From positions 186,001-250,000 of the forward strand of contig NZ_FOQD01000007.1 in the NCBI RefSeq assembly GCF_900113665.1: a stretch of 64,000 nt of DNA. Direction: 5' to 3'. This stretch comes from Planctomicrobium piriforme. Its GTDB lineage: Bacteria > Planctomycetota > Planctomycetia > Planctomycetales > Planctomycetaceae. The notes under the pieces were generated by a model. It did no database searches. It saw only the letters and a program-made list of their open reading frames with translations, and had not been told where the DNA came from. Positions 17,645 through 26,622 of the stretch are shown piece by piece (position 1 is the stretch's first letter; each line of letters opens with the position of its first letter). The translations under genes were made by a program, and so were the position numbers.

Positions 17645-18226
17645 TCAAGCGTTCGAAACATGGGCCGCGGGTTGAGTTGGCTGATCGACGGTCGGAGATT
17701 GCGTCGCCACCAGCTCTCGCAGTTCCTCAACTTGAGCCAGTAGCGCCAATTCCTCGGCGGCGGTCGCGCCTGGAGCGACAATGGTATCCCGCTGGCTGTT
17801 ATAGAACTTCAGGAAGTCGTTGAACTCGCGCTGAAACTCCAGCAACAGGTCGCCGTCGCGAAGTTGCACGGATTCGATGCGATCTCCCGCTTTGAGTCGG
17901 CGCAGCGTGTTCTGAAACCGTACCAGGGGACCGGCGATGCGGTGGGTCGTGCGAATGCTGTCATAGATCAGCAATGGCAACACCGCGAGCGCGGCCAGAA
18001 GCATCGGATAATACTGCGAACAGAAGTTCGAGTAGATCTGGGCGAAGGACTCGACCGGCCCGCCGTTGAGAACCTCGGCCCGATACTGGGCGAAGTAAAA
18101 CAGAAACAGCGTGTGCCAGAGGACGAAGTGGTAGACGAACCAGTACATTCCGAAGCGGAGCAGGACGCTCCCCTGGATCTGGCCGCTGACGAAAATCCGC
18201 TTACGGGCAAAATGAGGCTGAGACAT
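17645..18226 (-). CDS. Two-helix membrane protein with HAMP-like segment
   Basis: 193 residues from the ATG at 18226 (frame extends to 18271). Two transmembrane helices (FGMYWFVYHFVLWHTLFLFY and YPMLLAALAVLPLLIYDSI) flank a short external loop, as in a sensor input module. A HAMP-like stretch follows: RTTHRIAGPLVRFQNTLRRL and then AGDRIESVQLRDGDLLLEF, with the P and E/D spacing of HAMP linkers. The C-terminus is short (EFNDFLKFYNSQRD plus a disordered tail), with no kinase or methyl-accepting domain. Small planctomycete proteins of this form exist without assigned function; it may modulate a partner in signal transduction. Confidence 0.7.
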   Translation of the reverse strand: MSQPHFARKRIFVSGQIQGSVLLRFGMYWFVYHFVLWHTLFLFYFAQYRAEVLNGGPVESFAQIYSNFCSQYYPMLLAALAVLPLLIYDSIRTTHRIAGPLVRFQNTLRRLKAGDRIESVQLRDGDLLLEFQREFNDFLKFYNSQRDTIVAPGATAAEELALLAQVEELRELVATQSPTVDQPTQPAAHVSNA

Positions 18227-18418
18227 GACCGTGTGAGCCTGCTGGCGAGCATCCAGCCGGGGCGCTCCCAACAGGGGGGCGAGCGGATATGCTCATGTGG
18301 CGTTCTCGAAACATTAGTTCGACCCGGCCGCGCAGTTCGCCGGTTTCTGAGGGAAAACCGGTGAGGGAACAGCCGGTCAGTCAGATTGTGCCGACGGTAA
18401 CGAAAGCGGCCCTTGCCC

Positions 18419-19291
18419 ATGAACATTGCCGTCCTCGGACAGGCGGATAGCTGGTATGTCGCCGAGCTCACGCGCGCCGCGCAGGGGCGGGGACATGCCG
18501 CCGAGTGCGTCGACTTTCGACGGCTCTCCGCCGCAGTCTGGGAAGCTCAAACCCTTGTCACTGCCGGTGAAGCCGCACTGCATCGAGTGGACGCCGTGTT
18601 AGTGCGCACAATGCCGCCGGGGTCGCTCGAACAGGTGGTTTTCAGGATGGATGCGCTGCAGCGGCTGGAGGCGCAGGGAATTCAGGTAGTCAATCCGCCG
18701 CGAGCGATCGAGGCGGCGGTCGACAAGTTTCTGACAACTGCGAGACTCGCGGCGAACGGACTGCCGACGCCGCGGACGGTGGTCTGCGAATCCGCGGACG
18801 ACGCGTGCATCGCCTTCGAACGACTCGGGCAGGACGTCGTCGTGAAGCCGATCTTCGGATCAGAGGGTCGCGGCATTCTGCGAGTGAGCGATCCCGATCT
18901 GGCATACCGGACTTTTCGCACGCTCGAGCGGACGCAGGCGGTGCTGTACCTGCAGGAGTTCATTCAGCACTCCGGCTTCGACGTACGGGTGCTGGTCCTC
19001 AACGGAGAAGTGCTGGGCACGTTCAAGCGGCGGCATCCGACCGACTTTCGTACGAACGTGGCTCGGGCTGCGGTCGCCGAGCCGCATGTCGCCACCGAAG
19101 AAGAGCGGCAGCTTGCCCTCCAGGCGTGTGCGGCCGTGGGAGCCTGTTTCGCAGGCATCGACTTGTTGTACGATCCCGCAGGCCGGTGCCTGGTGATTGA
19201 AGTGAACGCGGTGCCGGGCTGGCGGGCGTTTCAGCGCGTCAGCGGCCTCGACGTGGCCGACAAAGTGATCGAGTTTCTGGAGAAGCGGTGA
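18419..19291 (+). CDS. RimK-type ATP-grasp ligase
   Basis: 290 residues of the RimK ATP-grasp group, which adds glutamate or another amino acid to a carboxylate. An N-terminal Rossmann-like part (MNIAVLGQADSWYVAELTRA) precedes the ATP-grasp core: VDKFLTTARLAANGLPTPRT, VVKPIFGSEGRGI (phosphate-binding loop), YLQEFIQHSGFDVRVLVL (Glu and Asp for nucleotide), and LVIEVNAVPGWRAF with the Mg-binding E.N. The ATG at 18419 is two codons after a TTG in the same frame. The next gene begins one base after its stop, so the two are translated together. Family members include MptN of methanopterin and RimK of ribosomal S6; planctomycetes carry H4MPT genes, so a coenzyme role is possible but untested. Confidence 0.82.
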   Translation: MNIAVLGQADSWYVAELTRAAQGRGHAAECVDFRRLSAAVWEAQTLVTAGEAALHRVDAVLVRTMPPGSLEQVVFRMDALQRLEAQGIQVVNPPRAIEAAVDKFLTTARLAANGLPTPRTVVCESADDACIAFERLGQDVVVKPIFGSEGRGILRVSDPDLAYRTFRTLERTQAVLYLQEFIQHSGFDVRVLVLNGEVLGTFKRRHPTDFRTNVARAAVAEPHVATEEERQLALQACAAVGACFAGIDLLYDPAGRCLVIEVNAVPGWRAFQRVSGLDVADKVIEFLEKR

Positions 19292-19292
19292 C

Positions 19293-20219
19293 ATGCAGGT
19301 GAATGCAGAACAGATTGTCGACGTGCTGCGTCAGGTGACTCCCGACCTGCTCAGATGGTCCGGCGCGATTGCCAAACGGATGCGGACCTTCAACGTCGCC
19401 CTCGAAGGAAAGCACTCCGGCAATGCGAACACCGATGCCCTGACATTGGCCGACCTGACCGTGCAGGAACTCGTGATTGCCGGACTGCGTGATCGCGCGC
19501 CCTTGCTACGTCACTGCCGGATTGAAGCAGAAGAAGCCAACGGGGATCTGGGGGCCTTCGCCGAAGAGAGCCCGCTGTCGATCGCACTCGACCCCATCGA
19601 CGGCACCAAGTATTTCAAAGACAAAACCGGCAACGGCTATGCGGTGATGATTCACCTGCGCACCCGTGACGAGGTGCTGTATTCGCTGGTCTATGCTCCG
19701 GAAGATGGCGCGACCGGCACCTGGACGCAGGCGTACGGCAACGTCGTGAAGAGCGGTGCTGACGACTTCTCGGTGAACGCGTTCGATTGTCTGGAACAGA
19801 TGCCCGCCATCGATCCCGCCCGACGGCCTGACTCCAAAAAGATCTATCTCATCGGCTTTCAGAAGAACGACCCGGCGAATGCCGCGCAGGTGACCGCGGC
19901 CGGCCTGCATGGTTACGCCCCCGACGACATGCCTGCGAGCATCTACCCACTCTTAGCAACGGGCGCTTTCGGCGGCTCGCTGATCCACACTCCGAACATC
20001 TACGACTACCCTGTGTCGTTTCAGCTCGCTCGACTGCTGGGAGGCGACTCGGTGTGGGTGCATAACGGCGAACGGGTGAACTTCTCCGAAACCTGGATGG
20101 ACGACCGCGCCGACATGCTCCGCCTACCCGGCATCGTGGCGACGGCAGACTCGCCAGCGAAGCTCAAGATCCTTTGCGATTTAGCCCGTGACTGGAGTGG
20201 GGTGCGATACCCGGAGTGA
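19293..20219 (+). CDS. Inositol-monophosphatase-family phosphatase
   Basis: 308 residues of the metal-dependent FIG/IMPase superfamily. The core metal motif is LDPIDGTKYF (about residues 98-107), preceded by an acidic EAEEANGD (in place of the usual GEE) and followed by the late motif IYDYPVSFQLARLLGGD, which carries the second Asp. Substrates in this family range from inositol phosphate to fructose-1,6-bisphosphate and 3'-phosphoadenosine nucleotides. The gap to the ATP-grasp gene is one base, which indicates coupled translation and a shared pathway. Key residues are kept, so it should be active. The specific substrate cannot be told from the motifs. Confidence 0.83.
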   Translation: MQVNAEQIVDVLRQVTPDLLRWSGAIAKRMRTFNVALEGKHSGNANTDALTLADLTVQELVIAGLRDRAPLLRHCRIEAEEANGDLGAFAEESPLSIALDPIDGTKYFKDKTGNGYAVMIHLRTRDEVLYSLVYAPEDGATGTWTQAYGNVVKSGADDFSVNAFDCLEQMPAIDPARRPDSKKIYLIGFQKNDPANAAQVTAAGLHGYAPDDMPASIYPLLATGAFGGSLIHTPNIYDYPVSFQLARLLGGDSVWVHNGERVNFSETWMDDRADMLRLPGIVATADSPAKLKILCDLARDWSGVRYPE

Positions 20220-20220
20220 G

Positions 20221-20400
20221 TGAGGAGTCCAGTGTCCAGAGTCGAGAGTCCAGAGCCAGAAAAAAGACGAATCAGGCTTAAGGCTTGAGACCTGAGGTAA
20301 GAATCGAATTTTGTTCTCTGCCCCTCAAGTCTCACGTCTCAAGCCTCACGTCTCCTAAATGGCCCAATGACAAATGACCATTGACAAATGACATATCCCC
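20221..20400. repeat. Degenerate repeat-rich intergenic stretch
   Basis: Between two convergent genes lies a run of short CCAGAGTC-, CTCACGTCTC- and TGACAAATGACC-like copies (for example gtccagtgtccagagtcgag and caaatgaccattgacaaatg). No gene is present. It resembles the other CAGT/TGAC repeat tracts of the window. Confidence 0.5.
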
Positions 20401-20401
20401 C

Positions 20402-21961
20402 TCAGCGCTCAACGTCTTCTGGCATTGCGCGCTGCACCGATTGAATGCTTTCCACCAGGCTTTCGCCGCCGCGTTTTGATCTGGTGAAGTGAATGAGGAC
20501 GCCTGCTTCGCGGTATTCCCACCATTCGCTCACTCCCTGGCTGGTGACGATGCGGGTTTGTGTTGTGGGGAGGCCTCCCAGGGCGGATTGCACCTGCAGC
20601 CGCGTCATGCCGGCGACGACGCGGCCGTCTCGAAGAGCTTGCTCCGCAGGCGAGACGGGCATTGTTGCGACCTGGCCTTCAGGTACCCAGGTGCCGTTGA
20701 CCAACTGATAGCCGTGCGTCGACAGCCAGTCGCTGGCGGGGGTGTATTGGGGGTTGACGCGCCAGGCATCGATATAGAGCTGCGTCGCCGCTGACTGATC
20801 CTGCAGCATTGCCATCCATTGGTCCGCCAGGTCGGTGAGACCCCGGGCTCCTTCCTGACGATAGAGCGGTTCGCGGGCGAGCAGCCATTTGCGTTTGGTT
20901 TCAGTCGCTAAAGCTGCCAGGCCTTCCCGGTCCAGTCGCTGGCAGAACTCCAGCAACTGCGATCGGGTCATCAAGGGGACCCGTGCCTGTTGTGCAGTCA
21001 GCCCCTGGTCTTTGTACTTGCGAATGAGTTCGACCTGCTCGGGGACGTCTGCCTGCAGGCGGTCGGCGATGTCGAAACCGTTGCTGCCGTCGGGTCGGGC
21101 ATCGTGCAGAATGCGTTCGGTGGTGACGTTGGCAGTGAATAAGCGATGCAGCTTGGCACGCTCTTCAGGCGTGGCCTGAGCATAGACGGACGTGGGATTG
21201 GCGAGATACTTCGCATTGAGTTCAACAGGCCAGGGATTGAGCCTGGCGGTGCTGCCGGGGAGCTCCTGGCTCGCCAGCACCAGCAGGTCGCGATAACCGG
21301 CGTCGGAGAAGTTCTGGCGACGGAGATTAGTCAGCCGAGCCTGCAGCGACTCATGCACGATCTGCTGAGTGAGATCGCCATCAACACGCTTTTCGCGGGC
21401 CGTGGCGAGCAATCTGGAAAGGCCTGCCTCGTCGGCGGGATTGAGTCGGCGGAACTCGGTCAGCACGCCGTTGCGGTCGAGGTCGGCCGCTTCCTTTTCC
21501 AGTTCTTTGTCGTCGTAAAACTTCGCGCGTTGGTGTCCCCAGTCGGCCACCTTGTACCACTCGGCGGGATTCGAGGAATCGATGCCGAAGCGCATGGTGC
21601 GGAGTCGTTCGAGATCCTTCGGGCGGGAGAGCAGCGAATCGACGCGGAAGACCAGTTTGTTGTCTTCACGCGCGAGCTTGCCCTTCACTTCGACAACGCC
21701 GGTATTGCCTCGACTGCGCACCTGATCGCTCGTCAGCAGGAACGTAAGGGGACACTGCGGAAAGGTGAGTGTATTGCCGCTGATGACGGCGTAACGCCCT
21801 TCCAGTTGCCAGACATAACCTGACAGGACGAACTCAGGCCATTTCTCCTGATAGGTCATGAACTCCTGAATCGACCGGGCCTCGGCCTGCGCGCTGGCAG
21901 GCGTCGCCAGCAACAGGGCGAGTGCGCAGAAAGAAACGATGAAGTTCAGGCGGAGCGTCAT
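20402..21961 (-). CDS. Secreted hypothetical protein
   Basis: 519 residues from the ATG at 21961 (a TTG at 21982 is the other possible start). It has a signal peptide (FIVSFCALALLLATPASAQA). The N-terminal third (about 30-140) is a small beta-rich domain with IQEFMTYQEKWPEFVLSGYV and FLLTSDQVRSRGNTGVVEVK, like an OB-type fold. The middle is helical and repetitive, and the C-terminal third includes LSTHGYQLVNGTWVPEGQVA and a LQVQSALGGLPTTQTRIVTS segment of the SmpA/OmlA-like kind. I do not recognise the family as a whole. It lies beside a second exported or membrane protein gene (22044) on the same strand whose C-terminal domain also looks OB-like, so the two may be a small unit. Confidence 0.72.
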   Translation of the reverse strand: MTLRLNFIVSFCALALLLATPASAQAEARSIQEFMTYQEKWPEFVLSGYVWQLEGRYAVISGNTLTFPQCPLTFLLTSDQVRSRGNTGVVEVKGKLAREDNKLVFRVDSLLSRPKDLERLRTMRFGIDSSNPAEWYKVADWGHQRAKFYDDKELEKEAADLDRNGVLTEFRRLNPADEAGLSRLLATAREKRVDGDLTQQIVHESLQARLTNLRRQNFSDAGYRDLLVLASQELPGSTARLNPWPVELNAKYLANPTSVYAQATPEERAKLHRLFTANVTTERILHDARPDGSNGFDIADRLQADVPEQVELIRKYKDQGLTAQQARVPLMTRSQLLEFCQRLDREGLAALATETKRKWLLAREPLYRQEGARGLTDLADQWMAMLQDQSAATQLYIDAWRVNPQYTPASDWLSTHGYQLVNGTWVPEGQVATMPVSPAEQALRDGRVVAGMTRLQVQSALGGLPTTQTRIVTSQGVSEWWEYREAGVLIHFTRSKRGGESLVESIQSVQRAMPEDVER

Positions 21962-22043
21962 TGAGTCATTTCGCTTTTCCAAGCCAAAGAACCGGGGGCT
22001 AACACCCGGCGGCTGATGGGCTTCACATCAAATTGAGTACTGA

Positions 22044-23279
22044 TCACTGATCACGGGGAACTATTGTCACCCCCATGACGACGGCCTGTTCGTTGAGTTG
22101 TGAGAGGACGGCTTTCTCAGGCCGCACGCTGTTCACTTCGAACCCGGCGGCGAGATAGGTCTTGAGATGCGTCCACAGGAACCCTGAGTTTTTGTCGAGA
22201 CGCAGAATCCAGCGGTCGTGCTCGTTGTCGCGTTCGCAGTCGATGATCGAGCCGGCGAAGATGAGCGGTTTCTCGCCTCCGACCGGCACCAGATCCTTGA
22301 GCACAGGAAAATTGAGTTCGAGGACAGTCTCGCCTTCGCTCTCCCCAGGTCGGCCTGGCAGCGTCATTTCGTATTGGCGGCGACGGGCTTTCTTGGGCGT
22401 GACGTCCCGCACCACTCCCTCAACGATGAGCCATTGGCCTCGATACCGGTTGGCCAGACCGCTCACCGTCTTCTTTTCCTCTTCCGCTTTCTCAGGTTTA
22501 CTCGACTCGTATTCGCGCCGGGCGGCGGCGAGAACTTCGACGACCGGATCAGCACACAGGTTGGTCATCGCCTGGGTTTCGCGAAAGTACTGCCGGATGG
22601 TCTGCGCTTCGGGATCGGTGCGGCCGAGTTGATCCATCGCAATCGCAGCGCGATCGAGCTCCTGTCGCGCATCGGCCCAGTTGCCTTCTTCAATGCGGGT
22701 GAGTCCCAACTCGCCGGCTTCTTTCGCAACTTTCGTCGCCTGAGACATTCCACTCTGCCGGACCAGCCAGCCGGTGGTGAACATGCCCATCAGCACGACG
22801 ACGATCGCGACGATGCGAAAGGGAGAAAAGAGTCGCGACTTTTTGATCTGGTCGGTCGCAATGCGATTCGGCGGCGGAGGGGCAGGTTTGGGAGCCGGAG
22901 TCGCAGCCGGTTTCCTGACGGGGGACGAGCTCCGAGTCGGAATCTCTGACGCGGCTGCGGCGGCCTGTGGAGCAGCGGTTCCCCGAGTGCGTTTCCGCAG
23001 GCTGGTAATGGAGACGGGCTTGTTGCCTGGGGCGGCGTCCATCTCGCTGGACGATGTCGGCTTCTTCTTGGCGACAACGGATGCCGGCGGCGGATAGATG
23101 TCTCTCGGCAGTACGAAGAGCGACCGTCCACAGGCTTTGCAGACAATGTGCTGGTGGCGCTGCCGGCGGAGACCGGTGTGCTGCTGCCCGCACTCGCAGG
23201 GGAGCTGGAAGGGCTGCGCGGTTTCGGCAGGCTGATCCCGCTTGAAGGCCTTTTTCGCTTTGGAGAGCCAGCCGCTCAT
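22044..23279 (-). CDS. Zinc-ribbon plus membrane-anchored hypothetical protein
   Basis: 411 residues from the ATG at 23279. A four-cysteine zinc ribbon near the N-terminus (PCECGQQHTG ... VCKACGRSLF) is followed by a long Pro/Ala/Lys-rich linker (about 60-150), one transmembrane helix (FRIVAIVVVLMGMFTTGWLV), a helical stretch with TPR-like spacing (EAGELGLTRIEEGNWADARQ) and a C-terminal beta domain (RYRGQWLIVEGVVRDVTP). The cytoplasmic ribbon and the extracytoplasmic C-terminus would span the membrane. Planctomycete proteins with N-terminal ribbons of this kind are common and uncharacterised. The frame extends upstream to 23600 but that sequence is not protein-like. Confidence 0.7.
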   Translation of the reverse strand: MSGWLSKAKKAFKRDQPAETAQPFQLPCECGQQHTGLRRQRHQHIVCKACGRSLFVLPRDIYPPPASVVAKKKPTSSSEMDAAPGNKPVSITSLRKRTRGTAAPQAAAAASEIPTRSSSPVRKPAATPAPKPAPPPPNRIATDQIKKSRLFSPFRIVAIVVVLMGMFTTGWLVRQSGMSQATKVAKEAGELGLTRIEEGNWADARQELDRAAIAMDQLGRTDPEAQTIRQYFRETQAMTNLCADPVVEVLAAARREYESSKPEKAEEEKKTVSGLANRYRGQWLIVEGVVRDVTPKKARRRQYEMTLPGRPGESEGETVLELNFPVLKDLVPVGGEKPLIFAGSIIDCERDNEHDRWILRLDKNSGFLWTHLKTYLAAGFEVNSVRPEKAVLSQLNEQAVVMGVTIVPRDQ

Positions 23280-23516
23280 TGCGTGGTCACAGCTCGGAAA
23301 TGGCGAGTGGTTTCTGAAAGATCGGGCGTTCGAGAGAGATGCAACCGCATCACGTCGAACATCAATCAGCGACAGGCAGACGCGCGTGTCGGTCTGAAGT
23401 TTATCTCTCCGACCGCCGGTCGGCCAGACGCCCGCCTGAATCCACGCTGGACCGTCGTGAAGGATTGTGTTACCAACGGAGACCTTACGAAACTTTCTCT
23501 GTCTGCAATTGAAAAA

Positions 23517-24164
23517 ATGTATCAGTCCAACAAGATTTTTCTGGCCTGCCTGTTTGCCTACTGCGTGGCCGTGAAAGTGCTTCCGTTTGCCCTGCTGCAC
23601 TTCGGTCTCGACATCCGGACGGAAGCTCTCTATCCGTGGACTTTTACTCCGCTGTTTGCCGTCGGGATTTTCGGTGTGGCGCTCTTTCGCAATCTGAAGC
23701 TGGCCTATGCGATTCCCCTGGCTGCGAGTTTCCTGGGAGATCTACTGTGCGGCGTCTTTGCCGGCCTGCAGTATGGGCTGACCGAAGGTCTCGCCTTCGC
23801 GTTCTACCCAGGACAGGTGGTGAACTATATCGCCCTGATTCTCGCCTGCTCGACAGGATTGCTGCTGCGCCAGTCGCGAAATGTGGCGCTGATTGCCGCG
23901 ACGGCTGTGCTGGCTCCGACGTTGTTCTTTGCGGTGAGCAATTTCGGCGTTTGGGCCTTTGACATTGGCATCGGTTATCCCCACACGTTGGCGGGACTGG
24001 GACAGGCATATGTCGCCGCCATTCCGTTCTATCGCAATGCTTTGATCAGTACCGTGGCGTTTTCAGGATTGCTGTTCAGCCCGATTGGGATGAGCCAGTT
24101 GACGCGCGTGGCAGTAGCTCGTGAGACGCGACAGGTGACGGCGGCTGCGCCGGTGAGCGAATAG
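23517..24164 (+). CDS. DUF6580-like six-helix membrane protein
   Basis: 215 residues and about six transmembrane helices, beginning with KIFLACLFAYCVAVKVLPFA and including LYPWTFTPLFAVGIFGVALF and NLKLAYAIPLAASFLGDLLC. The pattern of a conserved P.....A.GIF.G and a late NFGVW with a Tyr-rich segment is that of DUF6580, a group with the S-component (ECF-type) fold. These may carry a vitamin or cofactor, but no riboswitch or energising module is next to it. The start at 23517 is the first residue that gives a proper first helix; the open frame upstream to 23148 is antisense to the zinc-ribbon gene. It is monocistronic and converges with the 2TM gene. Confidence 0.7.
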   Translation: MYQSNKIFLACLFAYCVAVKVLPFALLHFGLDIRTEALYPWTFTPLFAVGIFGVALFRNLKLAYAIPLAASFLGDLLCGVFAGLQYGLTEGLAFAFYPGQVVNYIALILACSTGLLLRQSRNVALIAATAVLAPTLFFAVSNFGVWAFDIGIGYPHTLAGLGQAYVAAIPFYRNALISTVAFSGLLFSPIGMSQLTRVAVARETRQVTAAAPVSE

Positions 24165-24183
24165 GTTCGCTGAAGAACAATTC

Positions 24184-24231
24184 GCCCCCTCACCCCCGGC
24201 CCCTCTCCCCTGAGTACAGGGGCGAGGGGGG
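24184..24231 (+). repeat. Dispersed 45-bp palindromic repeat, copy B
   Basis: The core (cccccggcccctctcccctg then agtacaggggcgagggggg) forms a hairpin with a stem of about ten pairs. It lies exactly between two convergent stop codons (24164 and 24248), where a two-way transcription end is needed. Confidence 0.7.
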
Positions 24232-24247
24232 CATTAAGAACCACGAA

Positions 24248-24553
24248 TCAAACGTGGGCCTGATGGCGTTCTTCCCGGCGTTGCTCACGTCGTTCTTGAC
24301 GCTCTGCGCGGTGTTCCTGGCGGGCCAGCACTCGATCAGCGGCTTTGTGGGTGACGAACACGCTCACAGCATGCAGTGCGAGACCGACGCCCCATCCGGC
24401 CAGCGGCCAATAGAACCACATACGGTCCGGGCTGTTCGTCAGATCGATGTAGGCAAGAACAGAATTCACTCCCGCATAGGCCGCTGCGTGAATGTAGAAG
24501 TTACGGTGGGCGCGCTGTTCTGCCTGTTCGTGCGTCATTGTTGTCGTGGCCAT
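24248..24553 (-). CDS. 2TM domain protein
   Basis: 101 residues. Two transmembrane helices (NFYIHAAAYAGVNSVLAYID and WFYWPLAGWGVGLALHAVSV) joined by a short tryptophan-containing loop match the 2TM domain. The C-terminal 30 residues are a highly charged Arg/Glu/Gln helix (LARQEHRAERQERREQRRE). The ribosome site AGGAG is eight bases before the ATG. These small proteins occur beside histidine kinases or alone; function is not known. Confidence 0.78.
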   Translation of the reverse strand: MATTTMTHEQAEQRAHRNFYIHAAAYAGVNSVLAYIDLTNSPDRMWFYWPLAGWGVGLALHAVSVFVTHKAADRVLARQEHRAERQERREQRREERHQAHV

Positions 24554-24663
24554 GACTGGGAATCTCCTGATCTCGACTGAATTTTCTCGCTGGCATGTGT
24601 GCCATTACGGAAGAACCGTTGAGCAGGTTGTGTGCCGTTAGAAAACTGTTATGCCAGTTCGCT

Positions 24664-26622
24664 TTAAACTGAGTCGGCGAGAATGGTGTCTCTCAGCCGC
24701 AGTAGTTCTCCGACTGACCAGGCTTGAAATGGGCAGCCTCTGGGAATCTGCTTCAGGCCCGATTTGATTTCCGACGGGTCGCCGTCGACGATCTCGGAAA
24801 CGTGCCCCAGTCCAGCATCATCGAGGTGATCGAGTAACGGCTGCAGGAACCGCGCTCGAGCTGCTTCTCTGGCGTCAGGCGTGTTCCCCTTGAGGCGCAG
24901 CCAGGCGGTGACGAACGCGCCCGTCAACCACGGCCAGACCGTCCCCTGATGATAAGCGCCGTCCCGGTCGCGAATGCCGCCGGTGTAGTGCGGATGATAA
25001 TTCGGATCGTCGGGCGCCAAGGTTCTGAGTCCCAGCGGAGTCATCAGCTCCCGTTCCACAATGCCAATTACCTGTGCGGCCTGTTCATCCGCCAGCAGGC
25101 AGACCGGCAAACCGCCGGCCGCGAAGATCTGATTCGGCCGGATGCTGGCATCGTACTTCCCTGGCTGATGGTCGACATCGACCACGTCGTACAGGCACCC
25201 AAGGTCAGCGTTCCAGAAGCGGAGCGGGAAACTTGTCATCGCCCGACGGAGCAGATCGCGCCAGCGCGGATCGAAGTTTGCACCGACCGCGAGTGCATTG
25301 ATCCACAAGGCCTGAATTTCGACAGGCTTGCCGATCCGCGGAGTGACGACCCAGTCGTCGACCTTGGCGTCCATCCAGGTGAGCTGCACGCCCGGCTGCC
25401 CGGCCCGCAACAGTCCATCTTCGTCGGCGGCGATTTGAAACCGGGTTCCCTGCGAATACCCGGTGAGGATCTGCCCCACCGCCCCCTGCAACCGTTGTCG
25501 GTCCCCTTTAGAGACCGGCGCTCCCGCCTTCTCCATCGCGAGCAGGTACTCCTGCACCGCCAGGACGAACCAGAGCGAAGCGTCGACCGAGTTGTATTCG
25601 GGCGTATCGCCGCTGTCGGGAAAGCGATTGGGGACCATGCCCTGTGAAACGGTTCCGGCCCAGGCGCGGAGAATCTGACCGGCATCATCGAGTCGACCGG
25701 CGGCGAGACACAGCCCGCGGAGCGAGATAAATGTGTCTCGCCCCCAATCCGTGAACCACGGATAGCCGGCGATGATGGTCTGACCGGGGCTTCGCCGGAC
25801 GAGATATTGGTCGGCCGCGCGATGCAGCGGCGTCGGGAATCGCACTCGACGTACCCGTTCGCTTTGAGCGAGTCGTTCCGCGAGTTCGTCGGGGAGTTCG
25901 CCATGGTTGGGAATCAGCGTGTCGGGGCCTTCGGCGGTGAGAATGCAAACGGCAGGTTCGCGGCTGAGTTCAAACCGAAAAACGCCGGGAGAAGCGAGGT
26001 CTTCGACGGCATCGAGGCCTCGTTCTTCTTCGTGGGCGTACAGGAATTGCCGATACCAAAGCGGTTCCTGCGAATACGTTCCATTGGTGAAGGCAATGAT
26101 GCCAGGCACGCCGCGGTAAGGATGCCAGGCCATGTCCCTGGCGTCGCCGACATGATCGAAGCTGAAGTCCTGATTCTCGTGGTGCAGGGAATGATAGTCT
26201 CGGCCGGAGAGGAGCGGCCGAACGGCCAAGGTGACGAGACCAGATGGGGCATCGAGGAGAGACCAGCGAAGGACGGTTGCCGACTTGCCGTGGGGAATGA
26301 AGAGTTCCTGCCGGAGTCGCGTCCCATCGGGCAGCATGAAGGTCCACTGCGGCCAGGGCTCGATCTCGAACGACTTCAGGTAGCGGTCGCCGTTGGGCTG
26401 GACGACGTTGGGGACGTAATGCTGACTTGAGATGGGGACCGGACCTGTCGGGGTCGAAACCTGGGCTTCGATCCCATTGACGAGGACGACCCGACCAATG
26501 GGAGGGCGCGTGGCGGTCAGCAGCAGGGCGTGGTAGCGGCGACTGCGGCGGCCGGAGATCGCGCCTGAAGCGAAGCCGCCGAGGCCATCGGTTTCGAGCC
26601 ATTCCCGGTCGGTGCGAATCAT
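24664..26622 (-). CDS. Amylo-alpha-1,6-glucosidase (glycogen debranching enzyme type)
   Basis: 652 residues. The N-terminal domain (about 1-250) begins WLETDGLGGFASGAISGRRSR, typical of bacterial/archaeal GDE N domains, and the C-terminal alpha/alpha barrel (about 285-650) holds GYPWFTDWGRDTFISLRGL, the conserved W.GRDT motif with a catalytic Asp, and a later GAYHQGTVWPWLTGAF with conserved aromatic/acidic residues. It should remove alpha-1,6 branches of glycogen or maltodextrin. The signature DREWL..DGLGGFA fixes the start at 26622, 39 codons inside the open frame. No glg genes are adjacent. Confidence 0.9.
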   Translation of the reverse strand: MIRTDREWLETDGLGGFASGAISGRRSRRYHALLLTATRPPIGRVVLVNGIEAQVSTPTGPVPISSQHYVPNVVQPNGDRYLKSFEIEPWPQWTFMLPDGTRLRQELFIPHGKSATVLRWSLLDAPSGLVTLAVRPLLSGRDYHSLHHENQDFSFDHVGDARDMAWHPYRGVPGIIAFTNGTYSQEPLWYRQFLYAHEEERGLDAVEDLASPGVFRFELSREPAVCILTAEGPDTLIPNHGELPDELAERLAQSERVRRVRFPTPLHRAADQYLVRRSPGQTIIAGYPWFTDWGRDTFISLRGLCLAAGRLDDAGQILRAWAGTVSQGMVPNRFPDSGDTPEYNSVDASLWFVLAVQEYLLAMEKAGAPVSKGDRQRLQGAVGQILTGYSQGTRFQIAADEDGLLRAGQPGVQLTWMDAKVDDWVVTPRIGKPVEIQALWINALAVGANFDPRWRDLLRRAMTSFPLRFWNADLGCLYDVVDVDHQPGKYDASIRPNQIFAAGGLPVCLLADEQAAQVIGIVERELMTPLGLRTLAPDDPNYHPHYTGGIRDRDGAYHQGTVWPWLTGAFVTAWLRLKGNTPDAREAARARFLQPLLDHLDDAGLGHVSEIVDGDPSEIKSGLKQIPRGCPFQAWSVGELLRLRDTILADSV

